A stretch of 64,000 bases of DNA from Planococcus sp. MSAK28401 (lineage in GTDB: Bacteria > Bacillota > Bacilli > Bacillales_A > Planococcaceae), in NCBI RefSeq assembly GCF_018283455.1, contig NZ_JAAMTH010000001.1:3453501-3517500 (forward strand), written 5' to 3'. Below the pieces are notes generated by a model. It saw nothing but the letters and a program-made list of their open reading frames with translations, ran no database searches and was not told where the DNA came from. Positions within the stretch are counted from its first letter, which is position 1, and each line of letters opens with the position of its first letter. This document shows, piece by piece, positions 26,576 through 35,824 of the stretch. The translations under genes were made by a program, and so were the position numbers.

Positions 26576-28123
26576 ATGATACTAGATGCGCAAATCAAAT
26601 CTCAATTAGAGCAATACTTGCAGCTACTGGAAGGCGACGTGCTGCTCCAAGTGAGCGCCGGATCCGATAAGGTATCAACAGATATGGTCGATTTGGTGGA
26701 AGAACTATCCGCCATGTCCCCGCGCATTCAAATGGAGCGCACGGAGCTTGAGAGAACCCCGAGCTTCAGCGTCACCCGTCCTGGAGAAGTAACGGGCATC
26801 ACTTTTGCCGGCATCCCGCTCGGCCACGAGTTTACGTCGCTCGTCCTTGCCTTATTGCAAGTGAGCGGACGTGCGCCGAAAGCCGACGAAAAAACGATGG
26901 GACAGATTAAAGCACTCGAAGGCACATACCATTTCGAGTCTTACATCAGCTTGAGCTGCCAGAACTGCCCAGAAGTCGTGCAATCACTTAATTTGATGAG
27001 CGTCCTCAACCCGAACATCACGCATACGATGATCGACGGGGCTGCCTTCAAAGAAGAAGTCGAAAGCAAAGACATCATGGCTGTTCCGACAGTCTTCTTG
27101 AACGGCGAATCGTTTGCAAGCGGCCGCATGTCGCTTGAGGAATTGCTTGCGAAACTCGGCAGCTCACCAGACGCTTCCGAATTCGAAGGCAAAGATCCGT
27201 TTGACGTGCTCGTCGTCGGCGGCGGCCCAGCTGGTGCCAGCGCAGCGATCTATGCGGCTCGTAAAGGCATCCGCACAGGCATCGTCGCGGAACGCTTCGG
27301 CGGCCAGGTGATGGATACCTTGAGCATCGAGAACTTCGTCAGCGTCAAGCACACGGAAGGCCCGAAATTTGCGGCCAGCCTCGAAGAGCATGTGAAAGAA
27401 TACGATATCGAGCTGATGAACTTGCAGCGCGCAAAACGCTTAGAGAAAAAAGAGCTGTTCGAGCTTGAACTCGAAAACGGCGCTGTCGTCACAGGCAAAA
27501 CCGTCATTCTTTCAACAGGTGCCCGCTGGCGCAATATTGGCGTTCCGGGCGAAGAGGAATTCAAGAACAAAGGCGTGGCCTACTGCCCGCATTGCGACGG
27601 CCCGTTATTTGCCGGCAAAGACGTCGCGGTCATCGGCGGCGGCAACTCCGGCGTCGAAGCGGCGATCGACCTTGCAGGCATCACGAATCACGTGACGGTG
27701 TTGGAATACAACGCAGAGCTTAAAGCGGATTCCGTTTTGCAGGATCGCCTGAAGAGCCTGCCGAACGTCACGGTGCTGACAAATGCCCGCACACAGGAAA
27801 TTACCGGCACCGATAAAGTGAACGGCATTTCCTATATCGACCTTCAAAGCGGCGAAGAAAAGCATGTCGAACTATCCGGCGTCTTCGTCCAAATCGGCCT
27901 CGTGCCAAACACCGACTGGCTCGGTGACTTTGTCGAGCGCACCGCGCACGGCGAAATCGTCATCGACCAGCGCGGCGCAACGAATATGCCGGGCGTGTTT
28001 GCGGCAGGCGACTGCACAAACATCCCGTACAAACAGATCATCATTTCGATGGGCTCTGGCGCAACGGCTTCATTGAGCGCATTCGACCACCTCATCCGAA
28101 GCGATATCCCTGTTTTGGTGTAA
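26576..28123 (+). CDS. ahpF: Alkyl hydroperoxide reductase subunit F
   Basis: 515 residues from the ATG at 26576 (MILDAQIKSQLEQYLQLL), after GGAGTTTTGACA. The N-terminal tandem thioredoxin-fold domain has the SCQNCPEVVQ dithiol (~residue 128). The FAD domain starts with VVGGGPAGASAAIYAARKGI, the redox-active Cys pair is AYCPHCDGP, and VIGGGNSGVEAAIDLAG is the NADH-binding motif; GVFAAGDCTNIPYKQI closes the FAD domain. It passes electrons from NADH to AhpC. Operon partner of ahpC. Confidence 0.98.
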   Translation: MILDAQIKSQLEQYLQLLEGDVLLQVSAGSDKVSTDMVDLVEELSAMSPRIQMERTELERTPSFSVTRPGEVTGITFAGIPLGHEFTSLVLALLQVSGRAPKADEKTMGQIKALEGTYHFESYISLSCQNCPEVVQSLNLMSVLNPNITHTMIDGAAFKEEVESKDIMAVPTVFLNGESFASGRMSLEELLAKLGSSPDASEFEGKDPFDVLVVGGGPAGASAAIYAARKGIRTGIVAERFGGQVMDTLSIENFVSVKHTEGPKFAASLEEHVKEYDIELMNLQRAKRLEKKELFELELENGAVVTGKTVILSTGARWRNIGVPGEEEFKNKGVAYCPHCDGPLFAGKDVAVIGGGNSGVEAAIDLAGITNHVTVLEYNAELKADSVLQDRLKSLPNVTVLTNARTQEITGTDKVNGISYIDLQSGEEKHVELSGVFVQIGLVPNTDWLGDFVERTAHGEIVIDQRGATNMPGVFAAGDCTNIPYKQIIISMGSGATASLSAFDHLIRSDIPVLV

Positions 28124-28130
28124 TAAAGAC

Positions 28131-28168
28131 AAAAGGACTGCGAAGAGAATTTCTTCGCAGTCCTTTTT
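28131..28168. terminator. Terminator of ahpCF (bidirectional)
   Basis: AAAAGGACTGCGAAG ... CTTCGCAGTCCTTTTTT, a 15-bp perfect stem with T-runs on both sides; it also faces the converging deaminase gene. Confidence 0.9.
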
Positions 28169-28175
28169 TATGTGC

Positions 28176-28658
28176 TTACCGCTTCGCTTCGTGCAAGCGC
28201 CGATGAAACTGGTGCACTTGTTCTGCAAGTTCCGGCACCGGTCCGTCGATGTCCGGGTCTGTCAGGATTTCCGGGATGGACAGATTGCGGACAGGCGAAG
28301 GCTCCGCGCCGAGCTCTTGCATCCACTCGCCCAATTGCTGTGACGAACTCGCGTAGACGATGCGGCCGAGCCCGACCCAGCCATGCGCCGCTGCGCACAT
28401 CGGGCAATGCTCGCCGGACGTATAGACAGTCGCTTGCGCCCGTTCTTCCGGGGCTAGATGCTCTGCCGCCCAGCGTGCAATTGCAAATTCGGGATGCTGC
28501 GTATGGTCGCCGCCTGCCACATGGTTATGGTCTTCAAACAACACCTCACCCTGTGACGATACGAGGATTGAACCAAACGGCTCGTCCCCTTTTTCAAGCG
28601 CCTGTTCGGCGAGTTCTACGCAGCGCTGCAAATATTGCAGATCGGTTTCTGAGATCAT
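28176..28658 (-). CDS. Nucleoside/guanine deaminase-type zinc deaminase
   Basis: 160 residues, cytidine-deaminase fold. The zinc ligands appear as the His of HPEFA (with the catalytic Glu) and the two Cys of SGEHCPMCAAA. Both motifs differ slightly from the usual HAE and PCxxC (Pro before the Glu, and His in place of the Pro before the first Cys). This combination is a known subfamily rather than damage, because all zinc ligands and the Glu remain. Substrate may be guanine, cytosine or a related base; not determinable here. Monocistronic, convergent with ahpF. Confidence 0.82.
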   Translation of the reverse strand: MISETDLQYLQRCVELAEQALEKGDEPFGSILVSSQGEVLFEDHNHVAGGDHTQHPEFAIARWAAEHLAPEERAQATVYTSGEHCPMCAAAHGWVGLGRIVYASSSQQLGEWMQELGAEPSPVRNLSIPEILTDPDIDGPVPELAEQVHQFHRRLHEAKR

Positions 28659-28749
28659 AGTGGTCCTCCTTTTGAGTTCCTATAGATTATCTATAAGGAT
28701 TTTACCCGTTCAACATTCAGCATAACCGTAAACAATTTGAACAAGATTG

Positions 28750-29937
28750 TTACTCCAACTCTTCCTCCGCCAATAATTTAAACCCTTCCACTACCGTATC
28801 CTCTTCGACTTCGATCAGGATGCAGCGCCGGCCATTGTAATTGACTTGTTTGACGTAACGTAAGTCTTCGGGGCCGATCTTGATTTCCGCGACTTTCGTG
28901 TTGATCTTGATCGATTTGGCCCCGTATTTCGGCACGATGTGGCTCGCTTTCATCTCGTACTGGCGGTCATCGGTCACTTGCTGGAAAGCCTGTTCCACTT
29001 TCTCCGTGCTGATGTCTTTGATGCCGCTCGCCTTCAAGACGCGCTCGACTTCCTTGGAATCCAGCATTGGTGCCGGCTCGTCCTCGTCTTCCGCTTCCAC
29101 TTCGAGCATGCTGTTGATCTCGTCGTAGACGCCCGCGAGCGTTCTCGAATTGACTTCATCGCCAATCACTTGCTTGACGATTTCTTCAAAGACTACTTTA
29201 TCGTCTTCTGCAGTGGTGATTTCGTCGCCGTTCAGCACGTTTTCGATAAACTGGAAATCCGGCTTATTGGCCTTTGCCGCGGAATACAAGATGCGGTTAA
29301 CATCTGCGGCGCTGTTCGTGAAACTCGGGAACAAGAACCCGCCGACCGGAGACGACAGCTTAATGACCGGGTCCGCCATGATGTTCGACTTGAATTCCTT
29401 TTCGATAAAATCAAACACCAGCGACGATTTCGGCAGTTCGGTCTGGTTCATGCTGCTGAGGACGAACGGCGTCGTGTACACTTCGTCGCGCATTGCGGCT
29501 TCCGTCTCGTCAGGCTCGCGTTTCGTCGTCTTGAAATACGTGCCGCGGATAAAGGTGATGACCATGTCTTTCTCGTATGGCGTTTCTTCAACCATCTTCA
29601 AAGCGACACGCTGCATATTTTCTTTCCAGCCTTCTGCATCGTCCGCATGAAGCCCTTCGTACAGTAAATGCTGCGTATGGTCCACTTGCCCTTCTTCGGG
29701 GCGCTGAAACTTCACTTCGAACAGCTTGATGTCGAGCTTGCCTGCTAGCACTTTCTTGAAATTGGCCAAAAACAGCTCTTGCTGCTCCCGGTCGAGCAAG
29801 GAAAACGAACGGCTCTCCTCGTGGAAGATCTCACTTGTGTCCTGCTTGATATATACATTGTAAATTTCGGCGATTTTCAGTAAATCCGTCTCCAGTTTGA
29901 ATTGCTTGCGGATCTCGGCAATGTCTTTTTTATTCAT
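28750..29937 (-). CDS. DUF4317-family protein
   Basis: 395 residues from the ATG at 29937 (MNKKDIAEIRKQFKLETDLL); the reading frame extends upstream to 30081 but without a ribosome site. It matches the DUF4317 family (KDIAEIRKQFK...YVKQDTSEIFHEESRSFSLLDREQQELFLANFKKVLAG), which is widespread in Firmicutes and of unknown function. Cytoplasmic and acidic, with an EAEDEDEPAP linker around residue 280. No partner genes adjacent. Confidence 0.85.
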   Translation of the reverse strand: MNKKDIAEIRKQFKLETDLLKIAEIYNVYIKQDTSEIFHEESRSFSLLDREQQELFLANFKKVLAGKLDIKLFEVKFQRPEEGQVDHTQHLLYEGLHADDAEGWKENMQRVALKMVEETPYEKDMVITFIRGTYFKTTKREPDETEAAMRDEVYTTPFVLSSMNQTELPKSSLVFDFIEKEFKSNIMADPVIKLSSPVGGFLFPSFTNSAADVNRILYSAAKANKPDFQFIENVLNGDEITTAEDDKVVFEEIVKQVIGDEVNSRTLAGVYDEINSMLEVEAEDEDEPAPMLDSKEVERVLKASGIKDISTEKVEQAFQQVTDDRQYEMKASHIVPKYGAKSIKINTKVAEIKIGPEDLRYVKQVNYNGRRCILIEVEEDTVVEGFKLLAEEELE

Positions 29938-30174
29938 CTCTATTTCCAACTCCCAGCTAATAGAATCCATGTTTTTGCAAAAAAAGAGCATCGAAAGCCT
30001 GCGCTTTTGACACTGCTCCATTATACCAGTTGAACGGCCTTGCATGTACGATGCCCGCAATTCACAGGCAGCCTTTCGCACAGTAGCTCTAGCAGAAACC
30101 GTTTGGATTTGCTGCGCAATAAGCTATGATGTCTGGAAGGCGTATCAATAAGAAACCAATGTGGAGTGAGGAGC

Positions 30175-31560
30175 ATGCAGGATATGGGCAAACGAATTGA
30201 GCATGAAATTTTATGGCAAGTCAAAACAGGCGATGAACCGATCTATTCCACTCCCATCTTCGCCACCTTCAGCAAGGGCCAGCGAGTTGTCATCTATCAA
30301 TCCTGGGATTGGTACATCTACGTCCGGGAAGTGGAAACCGGGCAATTAGTTTGGCGCTATCTCTTCGGGGCGCCGAATTACGGGCGCCCTCAAGCAGCGG
30401 ATGTGGACGGCGACGGCAACATCGAAATTTTCGGCGCTTCCCATGACGGCCATGTTTACTGCTTGAATGAACAAGGAGAACGCGTCTGGTTTCACTCAAA
30501 CCTCTATTACCGCGAAGGCAGCGGACAAGTCACGTCAGCAAGCGAATGGGGAATTACCGATTCAACAAAAGAGTGGGCGGCCAATTCGTTTCTGAGGATG
30601 GATGGCAACCACGCCGAGCTCGCTATCGTTTCGGGGCCCGGCACAGGACAAAGGCGGAAAATCAGCGGCACCGAAACGGACACCATTTGGATCGAAGAGG
30701 CGTTCGACACCTTGCCCGATGCCACATCAACTTACGAGATCCACCCTTTTCACGAATCCGATGTGTATTACCAGCATGCCGGCCAGCTGGTGAAAGAGCC
30801 GGACGGTTGGTACCTATATACAACTTCTTTTGATAATCAATGCGTCAAACTGAAAGCAAGCACCGGCGAATTGATATGGAAATTCAGCTCACTTGAACAG
30901 AACGAACCGTTTCCGGCAATCGTGGATATCGACGGAGACGGAAAACTGGAATGCCTCTTCAATAGCATCGACGAGCATGTCTATTGCCTAGACGCGGAAA
31001 CCGGTTCGCTGAAATGGCACAACCATGCCGGGTTTGGCATCGATTGTTTCGGGAGCTATGCCGATATGGACAACGATGGCGTTTACGAATACATCATCAA
31101 CGGACGGGGCGGCAGGACGCTTTATCTAGACGGCGTTACGGGCGAGACGAAATACAACTCGACAGATTGGTCAGTTTGGGCGACCAGCGAAACCAACTCA
31201 AGAGCGACGGTCTTCAATTACGAACCGGACAAAAAAGCGGTGGTGTTCGGCGGCTTGGCTGGCTTCCTCTATTGCTTGGACGGCCAGGCGAATACCATTT
31301 GGCGAACCCACTTGGCTGCGAATATGCGCGGGTCGACGACTGTCTTGGATATCAATTCGGACGGAGAGCCGGAAATTCTGGTTCCAGATATGATGGGCAC
31401 CCTTACGATTCTCAATAAATATGGACAAGAAATCGGGCAAGTACATGTCAAAGGCGGCATTGAAGGCACGCCGCTTGTCGGCGATTTAGATGGAGACGGG
31501 AAAATTGAAGTATTCCTAACTAGTCTCGATGGCTATGTGAGCATGATCAGATTCATCTAA
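30175..31560 (+). CDS. PQQ/FG-GAP-like beta-propeller protein, cytoplasmic
   Basis: 461 residues from the ATG at 30175 (GGAG eight bases upstream); a GTG at 30166 is an alternative. It is built of repeated blades with the D-x-D-x-D-G calcium-type loop: DVDGDGNIEIFG, DIDGDGKLECLF, DMDNDGVYEYII, DINSDGEPEILV and DLDGDGKIEVFL. Each is followed by a strand with W or Y-LD motifs such as YCLNEQGERVWF and YCLDAETGSLKWH, as in PQQ-like propellers. No signal peptide or membrane segment is visible, which is unusual since most such proteins are exported. Function unknown; possibly a scaffold or binding protein. Confidence 0.75.
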   Translation: MQDMGKRIEHEILWQVKTGDEPIYSTPIFATFSKGQRVVIYQSWDWYIYVREVETGQLVWRYLFGAPNYGRPQAADVDGDGNIEIFGASHDGHVYCLNEQGERVWFHSNLYYREGSGQVTSASEWGITDSTKEWAANSFLRMDGNHAELAIVSGPGTGQRRKISGTETDTIWIEEAFDTLPDATSTYEIHPFHESDVYYQHAGQLVKEPDGWYLYTTSFDNQCVKLKASTGELIWKFSSLEQNEPFPAIVDIDGDGKLECLFNSIDEHVYCLDAETGSLKWHNHAGFGIDCFGSYADMDNDGVYEYIINGRGGRTLYLDGVTGETKYNSTDWSVWATSETNSRATVFNYEPDKKAVVFGGLAGFLYCLDGQANTIWRTHLAANMRGSTTVLDINSDGEPEILVPDMMGTLTILNKYGQEIGQVHVKGGIEGTPLVGDLDGDGKIEVFLTSLDGYVSMIRFI

Positions 31561-31602
31561 AAAATCATATACTTTTCCATATCGAATATCTCCTCCATAT
31601 GA

Positions 31603-31646
31603 AGCAGTCTGAATCCGATAATCATTCGGATTCAGGCTGCTTTTTT
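31603..31646 (+). terminator. Terminator after the beta-propeller gene
   Basis: AGCAGTCTGAATCCG ... CGGATTCAGGCTGCTTTTTT, a 15-bp stem with one G-T pair and a T-run. Confidence 0.88.
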
Positions 31647-31809
31647 AAAGTCGTTTGCCATCATCTGTCCCCTATCTGCGAGAGAAACCCACTTTTAAAT
31701 TCAAAAAACAATAAAAAAGACAAATTATATTAATTATCTATTTTACTTTATTTAAAATCATGCACATTTACCTATTTATAAAATAAATATTAATTCTTTT
31801 TAAATTCTA

Positions 31810-31838
31810 TTGACACTTTACTACTACACTAGTTATAC
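31810..31838 (+). promoter_or_regulatory. Promoter of the pgaCDB operon
   Basis: TTGACA (31810-31815) and TTATAC (31833-31838) with 17-bp spacing, 57 bp before pgaC, in an AT-rich 250-bp leader. No other signal is evident in 31647-31895. Confidence 0.65.
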
Positions 31839-31895
31839 TCACACCTTAATTGTTTTAAAATTCACAAAATAAAAAATTAATAAGGAGGCACCTCA

Positions 31896-33155
31896 ATGGA
31901 ATTTTCCCAGCTGTTTTCTGGCCCTTATAGTTTCATGACAGGATATGTTTTTGTTTATCCTTTTGCGATGGCCCTTTTCTGGATAGCCGGTTCTATCCTT
32001 TTCCTTAGAACCAAGGAGTTGAAAAGCGAGCCTTTAGACATTGAAGCATTTGATTGGCCCATGATCAGCATCCTGGTTCCTTGCTATAACGAAGAAGAAA
32101 CCATCGAAGAAACCGTCCGCAACCTGGTTGGACTGTCTTATCCGAAAAAAGAAATCATTTTAATCAATGACGGTTCGAAAGATGAGACGAGCGGGATCAT
32201 CAGAAGATTGGCCGCGCAATACGGGGATGTTCGGGCCATCCAGCTGCAGGAAAACCGCGGCAAGGCGAACGCGTTGCAAGTCGGCTTATTCGCTTCCAGA
32301 TCGGAATACCTCATTTGTGTCGATTCGGATGCCCTACTTGCTGATACCGCCCCTTATTATTTGATCCATCAGTTCTTCGAACAAGGCGAACGGGTCGGCG
32401 CTGTAACCGGCAATCCTACGATCCGCAACCGCAACAACTTGCTTAGCCGGATGCAGCTGGTCGAATACGCTTCGATCATCGGGGCGATCAAGCGGACGCA
32501 ACGGCTGCTCGGAAAAGTAATGACCGTTTCCGGCGTGGTCGTCGCTTACCGCAAAAAAGCGCTCGTCGATGTCGGCTTATGGGACCGCGACATGATCACC
32601 GAAGACATCGCGGTCAGCTGGAAACTCCAAAAGCGTTTCTGGGATATCCGCTACGAACCCCGTGCGCTGTGCTGGATGCTGGTGCCGGAAACGGTATCGG
32701 GCATTTGGAAACAGCGGGTCCGCTGGGCGCAAGGCGGGCAGGAAGTCATCCTGCGCCACTGGAAAGTATTGTTCAACTGGAAACAGCGCAGAATCTGGCT
32801 CATTTATCTTGAACAATGGTTCAGCATTCTATGGGCTTTCTGCTGGCTGTTCATCACGCTATTGTTATTGTTCACGGCTACTACGCTGCAGGAAATGCTG
32901 TTCTGGTTCACCTTCAGTTCCTTCGCCTTGGTGTTCATCAGCCTCATTCAATTATTCATTGCCCTGTCCATTGACTCCCGCTATAACGGGAAATTGAAAT
33001 ACTATTTCTGGGCCGCTTGGTATCCAGCACTTTATTGGATGATCAATACCGCTGTCGTCATCGCAGCCATCCCGAAAACAATCTCATCTCGCCTTAAAGG
33101 AGGTTACGCTGTATGGAACAGCCCAGACCGCGGTATGAAGAAGAAAGTTTCCTGA
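31896..33155 (+). CDS. pgaC: Poly-N-acetylglucosamine synthase (PgaC/IcaA-type GT2)
   Basis: 419 residues. It starts at the ATG at 31896 with TAAGGAGGCACCTCA. The N-terminal membrane helix is followed by the family 2 glycosyltransferase domain: ILVPCYNEEETIEETVRNLVGLSYPKKEI, a D-x-D-type VDSDAL, GNPTIRNRNNLLSRMQLVEYASIIG and the processive QxxRW motif as KQRVRWAQGGQEV. Several C-terminal membrane helices complete the synthase. It polymerises UDP-GlcNAc into beta-1,6-GlcNAc for biofilm matrix. Same operon as pgaD and pgaB. Confidence 0.93.
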   Translation: MEFSQLFSGPYSFMTGYVFVYPFAMALFWIAGSILFLRTKELKSEPLDIEAFDWPMISILVPCYNEEETIEETVRNLVGLSYPKKEIILINDGSKDETSGIIRRLAAQYGDVRAIQLQENRGKANALQVGLFASRSEYLICVDSDALLADTAPYYLIHQFFEQGERVGAVTGNPTIRNRNNLLSRMQLVEYASIIGAIKRTQRLLGKVMTVSGVVVAYRKKALVDVGLWDRDMITEDIAVSWKLQKRFWDIRYEPRALCWMLVPETVSGIWKQRVRWAQGGQEVILRHWKVLFNWKQRRIWLIYLEQWFSILWAFCWLFITLLLLFTATTLQEMLFWFTFSSFALVFISLIQLFIALSIDSRYNGKLKYYFWAAWYPALYWMINTAVVIAAIPKTISSRLKGGYAVWNSPDRGMKKKVS

Positions 33156-33613
33156 TCGTCGTCAAGCGCCCCTGGCTCTACGCCAGCATCGATTTCATCT
33201 TTTCGATGCTGTGCTGGCTTTATAGTGTATTAGTCGTCTCATTTATCGTCTCCGCCACTTTCGGCTTTAATAACATTCTGACACGGGTCATGAATTCTTC
33301 CTTTAACATGGTCAATCAAGACATCCGCCTATTCATTGCGGCAGCCCTTGGCGTCTTCCTGCTGTTGTATACGTTGCTGTATTTGAATCATGTCTACAAT
33401 AAGAAGAGGTTCGGCACTTTAAGAAGACGGCGCTACCCTTCCCCGACAAGCAATGCCGAACTTAAGTCGTTGGGGTTGATGAAAATAGAAGCGATCGAGA
33501 AACTGCAAAGCGAAGACTATGCCGTTTTTGAAACGAACCCGATTGTTCCTCTTGGAGGTGAGAGCATTGATCAAAAAGATCTTTATTTGGACGACCATTA
33601 TCGCATTAATTAG
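33113..33613 (+). CDS. pgaD: PgaD/IcaD-like membrane accessory protein
   Basis: 166 residues with two clear membrane helices (residues ~25-50 and ~72-92) in the pattern of PgaD: an N-terminal FLIVVKRPWLYASIDFIFSM before helix 1 and a polar tail. It assists PgaC activity in the membrane. The ATG at 33113 has AAAGGAGGTTACGCTGT and overlaps the pgaC 3' end by 43 bp, indicating tight coupling; its own 3' end overlaps pgaB. Assignment rests on context and topology more than on sequence. Confidence 0.8.
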   Translation: MEQPRPRYEEESFLIVVKRPWLYASIDFIFSMLCWLYSVLVVSFIVSATFGFNNILTRVMNSSFNMVNQDIRLFIAAALGVFLLLYTLLYLNHVYNKKRFGTLRRRRYPSPTSNAELKSLGLMKIEAIEKLQSEDYAVFETNPIVPLGGESIDQKDLYLDDHYRIN

Positions 33614-34439
33614 CTTGTTTTTCCTATCGCGAAAAGACCTTTTCGTCGAGGCTTTCTCAGAAGACAAGCCCGCCATGTCCTTCCCTGAAAAATTGATCGA
33701 AGACGGCTGTCTCGGATTGAATTACCACCGTGTCCAAAACGATGATTTGCTTGTTAAATCGGCACGCAGTGTGCTGCAAACCAACGAGCTGGTGCAATAC
33801 AGCGTGCTGCAAAGTGAATTTAAAGCACAAATCGATGCTTTGGTGGCAGCAGATGCGAACTTTTTGAACGAAGAACAATTATTGAAAGCGAAAGCGAGTG
33901 GCGACTTTCCTGAAAAATGCGTATGGATTTCATTTGATGATATCGATGTCTCGGTTTATGAAAATGCTTTTCCGATCTTAAAAGAAGCAAATGTTCCCTT
34001 TACCTTGTTCGTCATTGCAGGGCAAGTCGGCAATAAGGACTTCAGCAACTTGGAAATGTCCACTTGGGACCAGTTGCGGGAGATGAAAAACAGCGGATTG
34101 GCTGATTTTGGCTCCCACACTTTTGATATGCATCGCTTCGAAGGCGATACACCCGTCTTTTTGGTCCCCGAGCAAATTGATGCGTTCAAAAAAGATTTGA
34201 AAAAAAGCGTCGAAACGATCGAATCCGAACTCGGTGTTAAAGTAAAAAGTTTCGCTTATCCTTACGGCAACACCAACGAACGGGTGGTTCGCGTATTGAA
34301 GGAGCAAGGGCTTGAAGCCGGCCACATTCTAGCTCCCCAAACCATCCGAACATCAGATGACAATTATTGGATCAACCGGATCATCGTCAATCAAACCACT
34401 TTTGACGACGTCCTGCTTCCTTATTTGGAAAATAACTAA
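33567..34439 (+). CDS. pgaB: Poly-GlcNAc deacetylase (PgaB/IcaB type)
   Basis: 290 residues starting at a TTG at 33567 (reads M/LIKKIFIWTTIIALISLFF), which has a GGAGGTGAGAGCA ribosome site inside the pgaD gene; the longer ATG frame at 33519 has none. The N-terminal segment is a signal anchor. The polysaccharide deacetylase (NodB) domain shows GLNYHRVQ, VWISFDDIDVSVYENAFPILKEANVPFTLFVIAG (metal/catalytic Asp pair FDD), and LADFGSHTFDMH. SFAYPYGNTNERVVRVLKE is the C-terminal motif. It partly de-N-acetylates PNAG outside the cell, as IcaB does. Confidence 0.9.
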   Translation: MIKKIFIWTTIIALISLFFLSRKDLFVEAFSEDKPAMSFPEKLIEDGCLGLNYHRVQNDDLLVKSARSVLQTNELVQYSVLQSEFKAQIDALVAADANFLNEEQLLKAKASGDFPEKCVWISFDDIDVSVYENAFPILKEANVPFTLFVIAGQVGNKDFSNLEMSTWDQLREMKNSGLADFGSHTFDMHRFEGDTPVFLVPEQIDAFKKDLKKSVETIESELGVKVKSFAYPYGNTNERVVRVLKEQGLEAGHILAPQTIRTSDDNYWINRIIVNQTTFDDVLLPYLENN

Positions 34440-34486
34440 GTTTTGCAACCACTACTACAGCGCTTGTTGCTTCTGGGCGTTTGGTG

Positions 34487-34521
34487 AGGAAGCTCCTTTC
34501 TATACGGAGCTTTCCTTTTTT
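34487..34521 (+). terminator. Terminator after pgaB
   Basis: GGAAGCTCC ... GGAGCTTTCCTTTTTT, a 9-bp stem with one mismatch and six T. Confidence 0.78.
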
Positions 34522-34646
34522 GTTCAATAAACCAGTTTTATGCTATCTTCATTTGGCCCTAGTGAAACAGTATTTCTCCATCTCGAACTTTCAATTGCCC
34601 GTTTCTCCCGCCACGCTGAATAAAGTAATATAAAGGCGGAATGATA

Positions 34647-35744
34647 ATGAAAAAATGGATTTCCCTGATTGCCTTGTTCATGCTGGCCGGCTGTTCCACA
34701 CAGCCGGTCCAGCCAACCGAAGATACAAGGAAATATACACACGGCGTGTCCATCATCGGAAACTCGGTGCTATGGTCTGAAAAAAGTGAGGAACAGCGCA
34801 AGGATGGCTGGACCCATGATATTTATAAAAAAGAAATCGGCGAAAGCCAATTCGACACACTCGTTTCCAGTCCCGAAGCACAAGAACCGGTCAGCGCCAG
34901 TTCAACCGATGAAACGACCATCATCACCTACGAGGACGGCTATGATTCAACCAATAATGTTTCCCAGCGTTATAAACTCTATGATGACAATTGGCAGCTT
35001 TTGCATGAAGGCACCTTGCGAGACGGCGGGCATTCCGGGCATACGGCTTCGACAAATGCGCATCACGTCCTTTTTTGGTCCCACGGCTGGGTTAACGGCG
35101 GCGGTGTCAATGACCTCGGTTCAGGCAAGGAAGTCATCGTCTCAACCGTTTCAAATGAAGGCGAAGTTTTGCATGAAATAAACCTATCCCAACCAGACGA
35201 CCGCGACAGCTGGCCGATGCTTGCCGCTTCTGAAGATAATGCACTGCTCGTTTGGCAGCAGTTCAATGACGACGCGAGCGAAGCCGCCCTCCGTTTTGCC
35301 GTTTATGATCCAGAGGCAAACGAACTGACCGTCACGCCAACCGAATTATTGCCGCAAGTGGACTTTTATATTTACAGTGTTTCTTATGTACCCGAAGCAC
35401 AACAATACGTCGTCGCTGCCCAGACAGATCAAGGCGGCACTTTATCATTGCTGTCAAAAGAAGGGGAACTCCTCGACCAAATCACGTCCCCCCGCCTGGT
35501 CCGGGAAGCCGCCCCGGCTATAGAAGGAAATACATTGGTCTTCCCGCAGCTGCCCGCGAATTATTTCACCGTCCACATTTCGGACGATCAGCTCCAGCTG
35601 AATTCTTCTGATTCATTGGATATCAGCTGGGGAACGTCCGGCACCACCGGCGTATTTCTCGATGAGCGCCGTGTGTATTTTGCGACTTTGAACAAAGAAG
35701 GCTTGCAGGAAGTGACGGTGGAGTTGGACGAAGCAGTTCAATAA
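34647..35744 (+). CDS. Predicted lipoprotein, beta-rich, downstream of pgaCDB
   Basis: 365 residues from the ATG at 34647 (MKKWISLIALFMLAGCSTQ), seven bases after GGCGG; an ATG two codons earlier (34641) is too close to the ribosome site. Lipobox LAGC, so it is a membrane-anchored lipoprotein. The mature part is rich in short strands with motifs like VSIIGNSVLWSEKSEEQ and YVVAAQTDQGGTLSLLSKEGE, suggesting a propeller or solenoid of repeats. No family recognised. It follows the pga operon after a terminator, so co-regulation with it is only a possibility. Confidence 0.78.
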   Translation: MKKWISLIALFMLAGCSTQPVQPTEDTRKYTHGVSIIGNSVLWSEKSEEQRKDGWTHDIYKKEIGESQFDTLVSSPEAQEPVSASSTDETTIITYEDGYDSTNNVSQRYKLYDDNWQLLHEGTLRDGGHSGHTASTNAHHVLFWSHGWVNGGGVNDLGSGKEVIVSTVSNEGEVLHEINLSQPDDRDSWPMLAASEDNALLVWQQFNDDASEAALRFAVYDPEANELTVTPTELLPQVDFYIYSVSYVPEAQQYVVAAQTDQGGTLSLLSKEGELLDQITSPRLVREAAPAIEGNTLVFPQLPANYFTVHISDDQLQLNSSDSLDISWGTSGTTGVFLDERRVYFATLNKEGLQEVTVELDEAVQ

Positions 35745-35756
35745 CTACACATATAA

Positions 35757-35803
35757 AAATAAGGAGTCATCCCTAAGCAACTTAGGGATGACTCCTTATT
35801 TAT
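35757..35803. terminator. Bidirectional terminator between lipoprotein and AEC transporter genes
   Basis: AAATAAGGAGTCATCCCTAAG / CTTAGGGATGACTCCTTATTT: a 21-bp perfect inverted repeat with a 3-nt loop, serving both converging genes. Confidence 0.92.
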
Positions 35804-35824
35804 TTTTTCCAGGCAGTCACCGTT

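Noticed and set aside
28176..28658. Inactivated deaminase because of HPE and EHCPMC motif changes
   Set aside because: All zinc ligands and the catalytic Glu are kept, and the same variant motifs are typical of one deaminase subfamily.
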